NCBI GenBank assembly: GCA_944358375.1
Contig: CALVQT010000001.1
Coordinates: 248,001-312,000, forward strand
Origin: an uncultured Bacilli bacterium
GTDB taxonomy: Bacteria > Bacillota_I > Bacilli_A > RF39 > UBA660
Length of the DNA stretch: 64,000 bases
Direction: 5' to 3'
Below are positions 50,968 to 59,222 of this stretch, in pieces. The notes under the pieces are model-generated. The model saw only the letters and a program-made list of their open reading frames with translations. It searched no databases and had not been told where the DNA came from. The position numbers and the translations under genes were made by a program. The number at the start of each line of letters is the position of its first letter. Within the stretch, counting starts at the first letter, position 1.

Positions 50968-51600
50968 ATGGATAAAGAAGATATTGATTTATTAAAAGAA
51001 AACGAAAATTTAGTATATAAATTAGCATCAAAATATAGTAATTATTATAATTTTGATGATTTATATCAAGCAGGAATGATTGGTATAATAAAAGCTAGTA
51101 AAAATTATAAAGAAAATACAAATACAAAATTTTCAACTTATGCATATAAATATATATTTGGTGAAATGTTAGATTATATAAAAAAAGATAGAAATATTAT
51201 TATAAGCAGTGATACATTTAGTATTTATAAAAAATATTTAAAAGTTAAAGAACTTCTCTTTATCAAATTAGATAGAGAGCCAAAGTTAAATGAAATAAGT
51301 AAATTTATGAATTTAGATGAATCATATTTAGTAAATATTATTCAAAGTGTTGCGTTTACGATGACTCTTGAAAATGATAATAGTTATTATTCTGACAATT
51401 CAGAAAATGTTATCAATAAAATATTAATTGATAATGAAATGGAATTATTAAATGAAATGGAAAAATCAATTATTAATTATAGATATTATATGGGATTTAC
51501 TCAAAGTGAAGTTGCTGATATATTGGGTGTTTCACAAGTGAAAGTTTCAAGACAAGAAAAATTAATTTTAAGTAAGATGAAGAATAATATTATAAATTAA
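50968..51600 (+). CDS. Sigma-70 family factor, sporulation-sigma-like
   Basis: The 210-aa protein has sigma region 2 (FDDLYQAGMIGIIKA, then FSTYAYKYIFGEMLDYIKK) and region 4 (YYMGFTQSEVADILGVSQVKVSRQEK), with a reduced region 3 between. This is the size and pattern of the SigB/SigF/SigG group. The window has no other sporulation gene except the SpoVIF-like protein, so it may serve stress rather than spores. There is no Shine-Dalgarno before the ATG; an inverted repeat occupies that place. It ends in a bidirectional terminator. Confidence 0.92.
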   Translation: MDKEDIDLLKENENLVYKLASKYSNYYNFDDLYQAGMIGIIKASKNYKENTNTKFSTYAYKYIFGEMLDYIKKDRNIIISSDTFSIYKKYLKVKELLFIKLDREPKLNEISKFMNLDESYLVNIIQSVAFTMTLENDNSYYSDNSENVINKILIDNEMELLNEMEKSIINYRYYMGFTQSEVADILGVSQVKVSRQEKLILSKMKNNIIN

Positions 51601-51625
51601 AAAAGCAATTATGCTTTTTTAATTT
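51594..51625. terminator. Bidirectional terminator
   Basis: AAATTAAAAAAGC (51594-51606) is a perfect inverted match to GCTTTTTTAATTT (51613-51625). It ends the sigma gene and the converging minus-strand gene. Confidence 0.9.
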
Positions 51626-52223
51626 GTTTATTTTTAAAATATATAATTACTAATATAAAGGTAATAATAATAACTATGATTATAATATATGGAATAGTAT
51701 TTGCTTTTATGATACTATCTTTAATTTTAAGAGTATTTATAATATTGTGATAATCATTATTATATGAAATATCATTATCACTACTATATACAATTGTAGT
51801 AATATACTTATTAGTCGTTATTATGTTTCCTATTTGATAAGTATCATATCCTGTTGTTTCTTTTGTAGGCCAGTATATGTTATAACTTAATACATTATAA
51901 TCATTGAGTTTAGTTTTTTTTATATTAGTCACAACTACTTCAATGTCAAATTCATCTAGTTCATTATTTATATTTTCCTCAATATATTTAATTTGATTAT
52001 CAATATCTTGCTGTGTAAATTTGGATATATCATATTTTAAATTTTGATTATCAGATATTGTAATAGCTATATAATTATTATTATAAGACCATTTATAAGA
52101 ATTATTTTCTTCTAACTCTAATTTATAATTATCAGGTATATCAATATTAAAATAATTATTTTCATATGCGTAAATATTATCAATATTTAAAACAAATAAT
52201 ATTAATACAAATATTTTTTTCAT
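51609..52223 (-). CDS. Hypothetical secreted protein with C-terminal membrane anchor
   Basis: The 204-aa protein has a signal peptide (cut near IYAY, residue 19), a beta-rich outer domain (FNIDIPDNYKLELEENNSYK at the start; SYNIYWPTKETTGYDTYQIG in the middle), and a C-terminal hydrophobic helix (about 175-195) followed by KNKQIKKA. The domain pattern recalls small PsbP/MOG1-like secreted domains in Firmicutes, but I cannot confirm it. No Cys are present. TAGGTGAT precedes the ATG. It converges on the sigma factor gene and diverges from the next gene. Confidence 0.75.
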   Translation of the reverse strand: MKKIFVLILFVLNIDNIYAYENNYFNIDIPDNYKLELEENNSYKWSYNNNYIAITISDNQNLKYDISKFTQQDIDNQIKYIEENINNELDEFDIEVVVTNIKKTKLNDYNVLSYNIYWPTKETTGYDTYQIGNIITTNKYITTIVYSSDNDISYNNDYHNIINTLKIKDSIIKANTIPYIIIIVIIITFILVIIYFKNKQIKKA

Positions 52224-52274
52224 AAAATCACCTACATGTTATTATATAATAAAAAAAGATATATATCAAAAATA

Positions 52275-52303
52275 TTTACTTTTTATTGCTGAAAAGATAT
52301 AAT
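52275..52303 (+). promoter_or_regulatory. Promoter of the 52327 gene
   Basis: TTTACT (52275-52280), 17 bp, TATAAT (52298-52303). Confidence 0.65.
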
Positions 52304-52326
52304 TATATATAAGAATTGGAGTGTAT

Positions 52327-53019
52327 ATGAAGAAGTTTACGAAAATATTTATTGTTATGTTTATTTTATTCTTTGCTTGTGCATGTATAATTTATATAGA
52401 TTATTTTATAGTTAAAAATAAAAATGCAATACCTAAATTATCAATTAAAGAAGAGTTAAGTGATAGTTTAGTAGTATATAATGCTGCATTTTATAGAGTC
52501 TGGTATTGTAAGACTAATGATACTTATACAATAGGCAATTATAAAGATAAAGATGCAACTTGTCCTGTTGAATATAAATTTGATAGTGATGGAATGTATG
52601 AAAATTCAAAGGGTATTAAAATTTCTAAACATGATTTAAAATTAATAAGTGATATCTATAGTAGTCAGGCAATTGAAAATATAAGAAATGTAAGTGAACT
52701 TGAAGATTTTATTTATGTTGCTAGTGAATATGGAAAAAGTAAATATCAAGTTGTTATGAAAAATGAAGTACCGATTAGAAGTGTTGATGGTAGTAATATA
52801 ATATTGTTTCCAGAATTTAAATTAAATAATGATGAATATGAGTGGGTTTATGATAATAATATATACTATTGTATGAATGCGTATGGTGAAGTAGCACTAT
52901 TTCGAAATAATATGTGTGGTCAATATACAAATATTAAAATGACTGATAAATGGTGTAACTTATATACTAACTCATTGTTAGTATATGATGATAAAGCAAA
53001 TAATTTATGTAAAAAGTAA
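52327..53019 (+). CDS. Hypothetical membrane-anchored protein, 230 aa
   Basis: ATG 52327 is preceded by GGAG (52318-52321); GTG 52321 overlaps that site. The protein has an N-terminal hydrophobic helix (about residues 6-30) and an extracellular part with several Cys (YCKTND, DATCPVEY, YCMNAY, NMCGQY, WCNLY, NLCKK), so disulfide bonds are likely. An even number near the end suggests a compact domain. No family is recognised. It lies 62 bp before cdsA and may share its transcript. Confidence 0.72.
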   Translation: MKKFTKIFIVMFILFFACACIIYIDYFIVKNKNAIPKLSIKEELSDSLVVYNAAFYRVWYCKTNDTYTIGNYKDKDATCPVEYKFDSDGMYENSKGIKISKHDLKLISDIYSSQAIENIRNVSELEDFIYVASEYGKSKYQVVMKNEVPIRSVDGSNIILFPEFKLNNDEYEWVYDNNIYYCMNAYGEVALFRNNMCGQYTNIKMTDKWCNLYTNSLLVYDDKANNLCKK

Positions 53020-53080
53020 TGCCTTGTTAAATAAATTACATCATGGTATAATAAATTATATAATTAATAGGAGGATTTAT

Positions 53081-53875
53081 ATGAAAAAAAGAGTTATAAG
53101 TGCGATTATTGCTTTAATTATAATTTTACCAATTATTTTTATAGGAGGATCATTATATTATGCAGCGCTAGGTATACTTTCAATAATTGCATACTATGAA
53201 ATTATAAATATATATGAAAAAGAAAAAAAATTGCCAATTGTTATGAAATCAATGGCATTAATAACATATTTATTTATAGTTATGTCTGCAATTAAAAATA
53301 AAGATAGTTTTTATATAGATCATAGATTTTTAATATTAGATATATTTGTATGTTTATTGCCTTTAGTTATTTTAGATAATAAAAAATATAGTGTAGAAGA
53401 TGCTATGTATTTATTAGCTATAACATTATTTTTATCTATATCATTTAATTATTTAATTATAATACGAAATATGAATATAGTATATTTATTGTATGTAATA
53501 ATTGTTACTGTAATTACAGATACTTTTGCTCATTTTTGGGGTTCACAAATTGGAAAGATTAAATTGTGCCCAAAAGTTTCTCCAAATAAAACAGTAGAAG
53601 GCATGATTGGTGGTTGTATATTTGGAACATTTATGGGTAGTATATATTTTCTAACATTTATAAATGTAGATGCTAATATTTACTTAATAATAATAATGTC
53701 ATTGTGCATGTCAATTATTGCTCAATTTGGAGATTTAGTATTTTCTTCTATTAAAAGACATTTTGATGTAAAAGATTATGGTAATATTATGCCTGGACAT
53801 GGAGGAGTATTGGATAGACTTGATAGTGTGATTTTTGCTACATTAATATTTTCATATTTAGTTAGTTTTTTCTAG
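53081..53875 (+). CDS. cdsA: Phosphatidate cytidylyltransferase
   Basis: CdsA makes CDP-diacylglycerol, the precursor for all phospholipids. I start at ATG 53081 (AGGAGG upstream); a longer frame from 52985 lies within the previous gene. The 264-aa protein has about seven to eight helices and the signature GDLVFSSIKRHFDVKDYG, NIMPGHGGVLDRLDS, with SPNKTVEGMIGG before it. rseP follows after 9 bp, the classic Firmicutes order. Its product feeds PssA at 37504-38112. Confidence 0.96.
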   Translation: MKKRVISAIIALIIILPIIFIGGSLYYAALGILSIIAYYEIINIYEKEKKLPIVMKSMALITYLFIVMSAIKNKDSFYIDHRFLILDIFVCLLPLVILDNKKYSVEDAMYLLAITLFLSISFNYLIIIRNMNIVYLLYVIIVTVITDTFAHFWGSQIGKIKLCPKVSPNKTVEGMIGGCIFGTFMGSIYFLTFINVDANIYLIIIMSLCMSIIAQFGDLVFSSIKRHFDVKDYGNIMPGHGGVLDRLDSVIFATLIFSYLVSFF

Positions 53876-53884
53876 GAGGAAATT

Positions 53885-54940
53885 GTGAATTTTATTATAA
53901 CTTTAATAATTTTAGTATTTATTTTAAGCTTAATAATTGGTATTCATGAATTTGGACATTTTATAGCAGCTAAGAAAAGTGGAGTATATGTTGAAGAATT
54001 TTCTATTGGAATGGGACCTTTAATAAAACAAATTAGGCCTAAAAATAGTGAGACAACTTATTCAATTAGGGCACTACCTATAGGTGGATTTGTTGCAATG
54101 AGTGAAAAAGAGAATGATAATAAAAAAATAAAAAAAGATAAAGTTTTAGAAAATAAAAGTTATTTAAAACAGTTATGGGTTTTTTCTAATGGAGTCATTT
54201 TTAATTTTTTTCTTGCAGTTATTGTGTTTTTCTTTAGTGGTTTAATTTTTGGAAGACCAATAGAAAATTCAATAGTAGCAGAAGTTCCTGAAGAGTATCC
54301 TGCATATGAATCAGGAATACAAGTAGGAGACGAAATAATTAAAGTTAATGGTAAAGAAATTGAAACTTACTATGATTTTAGTATTGAAGTTAATGCAAAA
54401 AAACCTCAAGATAAATATATTCTTACAGTTAAAAAAACTGATGGGACTATTAGAGATATAGAAATAGAACCAGTTGTTCAAATGGTAGACGATGTTGAAG
54501 TAAGAACATTTGGCGTTGGGTTTAAAACTAATTATGAAAAAGGATTAGTTAATGCATTAATATATAGTGTTGAGGGTGTAATTGATACTACAATAAAAAT
54601 ATGGGATACAATTGTAATGTTATTTACTGGTGAAGTTTCAGTTAATAATTTAAGTGGTCCAGTAGGTATGTATTCTATAATTGATAGTGCTAAAGCAAGT
54701 GGATTAATTAATATATTATATATAACTGCTTATTTAAGTATAAATGTAGGAATGATTAATTTATTTCCAATACCAGTATTTGATGGTGGAAGGATATTAT
54801 TGTTAACAATAGAAAAAATAGTAAGAAAGAAAGCTTCTGAAAAGTTAGAAATAGGAATAAATTTAGCGGGATTTGCTATTATGCTATTACTTATGATATT
54901 AGTTACTTTCAATGATATTGTAAGATTGTTTGGTGGTTGA
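53885..54940 (+). CDS. rseP: Site-2 protease RseP/RasP
   Basis: RseP cuts membrane-embedded substrates such as anti-sigma factors and leftover signal peptides. The 351-aa protein has zinc motif HEFGH in the first helix (residues 21-25), a PDZ domain (YESGIQVGDEIIKVNGKEI), and the third zinc ligand in NLFPIPVFDGGRI. The start is GTG 53885 with TAGGAGGA upstream. It may act with HtrA in envelope stress, or release the sigma factor encoded at 50968, though no anti-sigma gene is seen. Confidence 0.96.
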   Translation: MNFIITLIILVFILSLIIGIHEFGHFIAAKKSGVYVEEFSIGMGPLIKQIRPKNSETTYSIRALPIGGFVAMSEKENDNKKIKKDKVLENKSYLKQLWVFSNGVIFNFFLAVIVFFFSGLIFGRPIENSIVAEVPEEYPAYESGIQVGDEIIKVNGKEIETYYDFSIEVNAKKPQDKYILTVKKTDGTIRDIEIEPVVQMVDDVEVRTFGVGFKTNYEKGLVNALIYSVEGVIDTTIKIWDTIVMLFTGEVSVNNLSGPVGMYSIIDSAKASGLINILYITAYLSINVGMINLFPIPVFDGGRILLLTIEKIVRKKASEKLEIGINLAGFAIMLLLMILVTFNDIVRLFGG

Positions 54941-54943
54941 TTT

Positions 54944-55315
54944 ATGGAAAATGAATATTTAGATAATAAAATAATCTTGAATTATTGCAAAGATTATTAT
55001 AGAATTATTAATGAGGAATTTACTGAATTAGATTATATGACTAGTAAAGTGATTCAAATATATCAAACGTATATATTTTCTATAAACGTTAAAAATAAAG
55101 TTGAAAGAAAAAAAATAACTGATCTTAATGATGCGGTTGTTAGATATTTTGATGATAGAGAATTTAAAAAGATATTAACAAATTTTTTGATTGCCTTAAA
55201 AGTATCTAAAAAAGAAAAAAATGTATTATCTTACATTGTAACCGCAATTATAAATGAACATGAGAAGTATATGGAGGGATTGACAAGAAATTTATATATT
55301 CCAAGATGGATATAG
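54944..55315 (+). CDS. Hypothetical protein, 123 aa
   Basis: A soluble, mostly helical protein rich in Lys, Glu, Asn, Ile and Tyr with no signal peptide or membrane segment. It starts 3 bp after the rseP stop, so it is very probably cotranslated with it, although the ribosome site (GGTGG inside rseP) is weak. I recognise no domain. The next gene (HD domain) starts 9 bp downstream, so a four-gene unit cdsA-rseP-this-HD is likely. Confidence 0.7.
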   Translation: MENEYLDNKIILNYCKDYYRIINEEFTELDYMTSKVIQIYQTYIFSINVKNKVERKKITDLNDAVVRYFDDREFKKILTNFLIALKVSKKEKNVLSYIVTAIINEHEKYMEGLTRNLYIPRWI

Positions 55316-55324
55316 ATTGCAATA

Positions 55325-55822
55325 ATGAATATGAAAAAAGAAGATGAATATTATAATATATATCGTGAATTTAACGGTGTAAATAAATTTATGGAAATGA
55401 AAAATATAGTACATCATGGTAATAATAGATTGGATCATATTAATAGAGTAGCCAAACTAAGTTTTTTAATATCTAAAAAATTAAAGTTAGACTATATTTC
55501 ATGTACAAGAGGTGCAATAATGCATGATTTTTTCACACTAAATGATATTAATAAAGATAGTACTAAAATGAAACTATTCTTAAAGAAACATCCATCTATT
55601 GCATTAGAAAATTCAAATCATTATTTTAATGTTAATCATGTTGAAGAAGATATTATTATATCTCATATGTATCCAATTACTAAAGAAAAACCAATATCTC
55701 GAGAAGCAAAAGTAGTTTGCATTTCAGATAAGCTAATAAGTGTTTATGAATTTTTTAGATATCAAGTAAAATTTTCATTAAATGTATATGTGATTTTTCT
55801 TTTTAAATTATTAAATTTATAA
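55325..55822 (+). CDS. HD-domain hydrolase-like protein, 165 aa
   Basis: The sequence shows the HD-domain pattern: His in VHHGNNRLDHINRVA, the HD pair in GAIMHDFF, a later His in DIIISHMYPI, and Asp in CISDKLISVYEF. HD proteins of this type are metal-dependent phosphohydrolases on nucleotides or related compounds. The C-terminus is hydrophobic (VYVIFLFKLLNL), which may touch the membrane. The start could be ATG 55325 or 55331; no good ribosome site is visible, which suggests coupling to the upstream gene. Confidence 0.82.
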   Translation: MNMKKEDEYYNIYREFNGVNKFMEMKNIVHHGNNRLDHINRVAKLSFLISKKLKLDYISCTRGAIMHDFFTLNDINKDSTKMKLFLKKHPSIALENSNHYFNVNHVEEDIIISHMYPITKEKPISREAKVVCISDKLISVYEFFRYQVKFSLNVYVIFLFKLLNL

Positions 55823-55837
55823 ACCTTTTATTTTTAT

Positions 55838-55883
55838 GTCCTTGTAGCTCAGCTGTATAGAGCACCTCCCTCCTAAGAGTGTG
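55838..55883 (+). pseudogene. 5' fragment of a tRNA-Arg gene
   Basis: GTCCTTGTAGCTCAGCTG and ATAGAGCACCTCCCTCCTAAG match the 5' half of the intact tRNA-Arg at 55955 through the anticodon loop, with several changes and one extra base in the anticodon arm. No T-arm or acceptor 3' strand follows, so it cannot fold into a full tRNA. Confidence 0.75.
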
Positions 55884-55954
55884 TTCATTTTTTAGAGGGT
55901 GTGAAGGCGAACAAAAAAACATACATTATCCTCTTATATTTAGGGGATTCAGAT

Positions 55955-56031
55955 GTCCTTGTAACTCAGTTGGATAGAGTAACGACCTCCTAAGTCGTAA
56001 GTCGGCAGTTCGAATCTGCCCAAGGACGCCA
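55955..56031 (+). tRNA. tRNA-Arg (anticodon CCT)
   Basis: Acceptor GTCCTTG pairs with CAAGGAC, D-arm ACTCAGTTGGATAGAGT, anticodon arm ACGAC/GTCGT with loop CTCCTAA (anticodon CCT at 55989-55991), T-arm GGCAGTTCGAATCTGCC, discriminator G and encoded CCA. Confidence 0.97.
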
Positions 56032-56043
56032 GATGAAATTATA

Positions 56044-56080
56044 TGTCTTGAAATCATAAGGGTTTCAAGGCATTTTTTAT
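56044..56080 (+). terminator. Terminator after tRNA-Arg
   Basis: TGTCTTGAAA (56044-56053) pairs with TTTCAAGGCA (56063-56072), then TTTTTATTTTTT. Confidence 0.85.
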
Positions 56081-56244
56081 TTTTTAAAAAGTGATATAAA
56101 GTGATACAACATGATTTGGCATAATATTTGTTACGGCACTTTTTACGGCACCACTATAAGATAACTTAACTATCGATAAAATAAGGGATAAAACACCATC
56201 TTAAAAGTAGCTGCACTTTAAAAAAGTGACAGAAAGGAAAGAAA
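56081..56244. other. Non-coding segment with short direct repeats
   Basis: TTACGGCAC occurs twice at a 12-bp period (56131-56139, 56143-56151), and GTGATA occurs twice at 56091 and 56101. Such paired repeats resemble arm-type sites of tyrosine integrases, but no integrase gene is present. AAAGGAAAG near 56236 is the ribosome site of the small gene that follows. Confidence 0.45.
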
Positions 56245-56436
56245 ATGGAAGAAAAATTAAAAGATTTAAAGGATGTAAACTTCATTTTTACGGATGATAT
56301 GAAACAAACTTTGTTTGATATGATGGCTATTCAAAAACTTTTGGAGAGCGATGATTTAGATTATAGAGAGCAGAAAGAACTTGAGAAAGAAAGGAGGTTG
56401 TCGGAAGTTAGATCCTCTCAGGGACGCCAGTTTTGA
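56245..56436 (+). CDS. Small protein reading through a tRNA 3'-end remnant, 63 aa
   Basis: The product is acidic and helical (MEEKLKDLKDVNFIFTDDMK at the start). Its last 12 or so residues are encoded by the tRNA-like remnant (56400-56430), so the original gene was probably longer or differently ended. A good ribosome site (AAAGGAAAG) precedes it. Base composition is less AT-rich than its neighbours, fitting foreign origin. I know no family. It may be a leftover of an integrated element. Confidence 0.55.
   Translation: MEEKLKDLKDVNFIFTDDMKQTLFDMMAIQKLLESDDLDYREQKELEKERRLSEVRSSQGRQF
56400..56430 (+). mobile_element. att-like remnant of tRNA-Arg 3' end
   Basis: GTCGGAAGTTAGATCC and GGGACGCCAG repeat, with changes, the last 32 bases of the tRNA-Arg (56001-56032: GTCGGCAGTTCGAATC, AGGACGCCAG). 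The last nine bases (GGACGCCAG) are identical. This is the pattern left when an element integrates in a tRNA 3' end and then decays or is deleted. Confidence 0.65.
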
Positions 56437-56443
56437 ATTTATG

Positions 56444-56473
56444 GATTTAACAATAATGTTAAATCTTTTTTTG
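56444..56473 (+). terminator. Terminator after the element remnant
   Basis: GATTTAACA (56444-56452) pairs with TGTTAAATC (56457-56465), then seven T. Confidence 0.88.
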
Positions 56474-56779
56474 CTGTAATATATGCTAATATGAAACAAT
56501 TTTTAGAAATGTAACATTTTTAAATGATAGTTTAATGATTATATTATAGTGTAATAAATTATTATTAACTAAGGTTTTGTAATACTAAAATGTACAAGTT
56601 ATTATATGAGCATAATAAGTATTAAAATTTTTGTGATATTAATGAATATATCTTTAAATGGAATTTTTCTACTAGTAAGGTGACATTAAAAAAGATAGAT
56701 TTTATTTACAATAATTTATAAAAAACTACTAGTAAATTATAAAAAAATCATATATAATTATTTTAGGAGGATGATAGAT
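56474..56779. other. Long AT-rich leader region of lemA with repeated CTACTAGTAA
   Basis: No gene is visible. The 10-mer CTACTAGTAA occurs at 56669-56678 and 56726-56735 (57 bp apart). An 11-bp-period pair (TTTAAATGATA, GTTTAATGATT) lies at about 56519-56540, followed by a -10-like TATAGT. These may be binding sites for regulators of the lemA operon. Confidence 0.45.
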
Positions 56780-57331
56780 ATGTTACCAATTATAATAGGA
56801 GTTGTAGTATTAGTTATTTTATTGATTTATGCAATAGCTACTTATAACAAATTGGTTAATTCAAGGAATAAAGTTGAAAATCAATTTAGTCAAGTAGATA
56901 TACAATTAAAAAGAAGAGCTGATTTGATACCTAATTTAGTTGAAACTGTAAAAGGTTATGCAAAGCATGAAGATGAAACATTAACAAGTGTAGTTGAAGC
57001 TAGAAATAAAGCAATTAGTGCTAAGTCAATAAATGAAAAAATAGATGCTAATAACGAATTATCAAGTGCATTAGGTAGATTAATTATGTTATCGGAATCA
57101 TATCCTGAATTAAAAGCAAATGAAAATTTTATTTCATTACAAAAAGATATTACTGAAAGTGAAGATAAAATTACATATGCAAGACAATTTTATAATGATT
57201 CTGCGATGAATTTTAACAATCTAGTAGAAATGTTTCCATCTAAAATAGTTGCAGGAATGTTTAAATTTAAAACATTTGAATACTTTAAGATTGAAGAAAA
57301 AGAAAAAGAAACCCCAAAAGTTAAATTTTAA
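56780..57331 (+). CDS. lemA: LemA family membrane protein
   Basis: The 183-aa protein has an N-terminal membrane helix (residues 2-20) and the helical LemA domain: YNKLVNSRNKVENQFSQVDIQLKRRADLIPNLVETVKGYAKHE (quoted here in parts: NQFSQVDIQLKRRADLIPNL), then LIMLSESYPELKANENF and ARQFYNDSAMNFN. I start at ATG 56780, since AGGAGG touches the ATG at 56771. LemA proteins occur next to DUF2207 or TPM proteins, as here. The exact function is not established. Confidence 0.95.
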   Translation: MLPIIIGVVVLVILLIYAIATYNKLVNSRNKVENQFSQVDIQLKRRADLIPNLVETVKGYAKHEDETLTSVVEARNKAISAKSINEKIDANNELSSALGRLIMLSESYPELKANENFISLQKDITESEDKITYARQFYNDSAMNFNNLVEMFPSKIVAGMFKFKTFEYFKIEEKEKETPKVKF

Positions 57332-57356
57332 TTTAACTTTTGAAATCTTTTTTTTT
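57316..57356 (+). terminator. Terminator/attenuator between lemA and DUF2207 gene
   Basis: AAAAGTTAAATT pairs perfectly with AATTTAACTTTT (57316-57341) over the lemA stop. A run of T follows 8 bp later (57348-57356), so it may be leaky and let some transcription into the next gene. Confidence 0.6.
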
Positions 57357-57370
57357 AAAAGGAGTTAAAT

Positions 57371-59071
57371 ATGAAAAATAAAATAATTCTATTTGTTGTA
57401 ATGATGTTTATGATGCCAATATCTATACTAGCTGATACTATATATAGTATAGATATGAAGATAAATATATTAGAAGATGGAAGTGCTAATATAACTGAAG
57501 TTTGGGTTGTTAAGGCTGATAGCGGTAGTGAATGGTATAAAGATATGTATGAGCTTAATAATTCTGATCTTAGTAATTTTACAGTTAAAATGGATGGAGT
57601 AGACTTAAAATTTAAAGAAAATTGGGATATATCGGAAAACATAAATGAAAAAAGTGGATATTATGGAATTAATTATACTGAAAATGGAATAGAATTATGT
57701 TTTGGAAAAAGTGATTTTAAAAGGCATAAATTTGTTCTTAATTATACACTTTCAAATTATGTATTTAATACAAATGATAGTCAAGTATTAGCTTGGGTAT
57801 TATTTCCGAAAACAAATGCTGATTATTTTTATGCTGAAGTAAGTGGTTATTATGAATTTCCTGATGATTTACCTGTATGGGGATATGGATATAAAGGGTA
57901 TGCTTATGTTGAAAATGGTACTATTAAACTTAGTACAGAAGATGATTTAAGAGATGAATATATTTCATTACTTGTAAAATTTCCATTAAATACATTTAAT
58001 ACAACTAATACAGATAGCAGATATCAGACATTTGATGATATATATCAAGTGGCACAAGAGGGGGCGTTTGAACATGATTATGGGAATAATAATTTATCAT
58101 TAAATTTTGTAGAAAATATTTTTAACTTTATTAATACTTTTATTCAGAAAATAATTATATTAGTTGTAATGTTGTCAATTTTTATTTCAATTATTAAGTT
58201 GGTAAAAACAAATGATTATGGATTTATTAATAATAAGAAAATTGATATGAAAAATCTTCCAATGTTTAGAGATATTCCATGTAATAAAGATATATATTAT
58301 GCTAATTCATTGCTTGAATTAAATGGAATAAACTATAAAGAAACAAATATATTAGGCGCAATAATTTTAAAGTGGGTAAAAGAAAAGAAAATTACTTTCG
58401 TAAATGAAAAAGAAGGAGTATTTAATAAAGAAACAAGTAAAATAGATTTAAGAATTAAGCCAACTTTTTCTAATGAATTAGAACAACAATTATTTAATAT
58501 GATATATAAAGCATCAAAAGATGGAATATTAGAAACTAAAGAGTTTACTAAATGGACTAAGAAAAACTATAAAGCATTCTTTAATTTATTTGATAAAATT
58601 TCTAATATGTATATAGATAAATTAAAAAACGAAGGACGTATATACAAAAGGAAAAATAAAAATGAATGTAAAAGAAAATATGTTATGGATGATATTCTTT
58701 ATGAAGAAAGTAAGAAATTATATGGGCTTAAATTGTATTTAGAAGAGTTTTCTAAAATGGATACAAAAGAAGTTATGGATGTTCATATATGGGATGAATA
58801 TTTAATGTTTGCATATTTATTTGGAATTGCAGATGTAGTAGCAAAACAACTTAAAAACATGTATCCAGAAGTAATTAAACAAGCAGATTATGATTTTGAT
58901 ACAATTATTTATATTAACACAATTTCTTCAAGAAGTGTTATTTCCGCTAGTGATGCAAGAAGGAAAGCTGCTACTAGATACAGATCTGGTGGAGGAGGAT
59001 TCTCTAGTGGGGGTGGAGGAGGCTTCTCTGGTGGATTTTCTGGCGGTGGTGGTTTTGCTGGAGGAAGATAA
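57371..59071 (+). CDS. DUF2207 membrane protein with glycine-rich tail
   Basis: The 566-aa protein has a signal peptide (cut near ILA, residue 21), an outer DUF2207 domain (IYSIDMKINILEDGSANITE, NYTLSNYVFN), one membrane segment (about 250-275), a large cytoplasmic helical part (FRDIPCNKDIYYANSLLELN, WDEYLMFAYLFGIADVV), and a Gly/Ser tail (GGGGFSSGGGGGFSGGF). This is the standard partner of LemA. The role is unknown; relatives are linked to envelope stress and cation tolerance. AAAGGAG precedes the ATG. Confidence 0.95.
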   Translation: MKNKIILFVVMMFMMPISILADTIYSIDMKINILEDGSANITEVWVVKADSGSEWYKDMYELNNSDLSNFTVKMDGVDLKFKENWDISENINEKSGYYGINYTENGIELCFGKSDFKRHKFVLNYTLSNYVFNTNDSQVLAWVLFPKTNADYFYAEVSGYYEFPDDLPVWGYGYKGYAYVENGTIKLSTEDDLRDEYISLLVKFPLNTFNTTNTDSRYQTFDDIYQVAQEGAFEHDYGNNNLSLNFVENIFNFINTFIQKIIILVVMLSIFISIIKLVKTNDYGFINNKKIDMKNLPMFRDIPCNKDIYYANSLLELNGINYKETNILGAIILKWVKEKKITFVNEKEGVFNKETSKIDLRIKPTFSNELEQQLFNMIYKASKDGILETKEFTKWTKKNYKAFFNLFDKISNMYIDKLKNEGRIYKRKNKNECKRKYVMDDILYEESKKLYGLKLYLEEFSKMDTKEVMDVHIWDEYLMFAYLFGIADVVAKQLKNMYPEVIKQADYDFDTIIYINTISSRSVISASDARRKAATRYRSGGGGFSSGGGGGFSGGFSGGGGFAGGR

Positions 59072-59081
59072 ATAAAAAGTT

Positions 59082-59117
59082 AAAACTAAACTTTAATTAG
59101 GAGTTTAGTTTTTTTGT
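59082..59117 (+). terminator. Terminator after DUF2207 gene
   Basis: AAAACTAAACT (59082-59092) pairs with AGTTTAGTTTT (59102-59112), then TTTT. Confidence 0.88.
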
Positions 59118-59159
59118 GTAAAATTATGTAAATTTTTGATTTTATCTTTAATGGTATTA

Positions 59160-59189
59160 TTGAAAGTTTTAAATTATACATGTTATACT
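59160..59189 (+). promoter_or_regulatory. Promoter of the signal-peptidase chimera gene
   Basis: TTGAAA (59160-59165), 18 bp, extended -10 TGTTATACT ending at 59189. Confidence 0.7.
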
Positions 59190-59222
59190 TGATATATAGA
59201 TAGAATATGGAGATGTGTGCAT

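Noticed and set aside
55884..55954. Intron splitting the tRNA-Arg fragment from the intact tRNA
   Set aside because: The second copy is complete with its own 5' half, so the first is a duplicate fragment and not an exon.
57355..57642. Minus-strand open frame over the start of the DUF2207 gene
   Set aside because: It is antisense to a well-supported signal peptide and domain and has no ribosome site.
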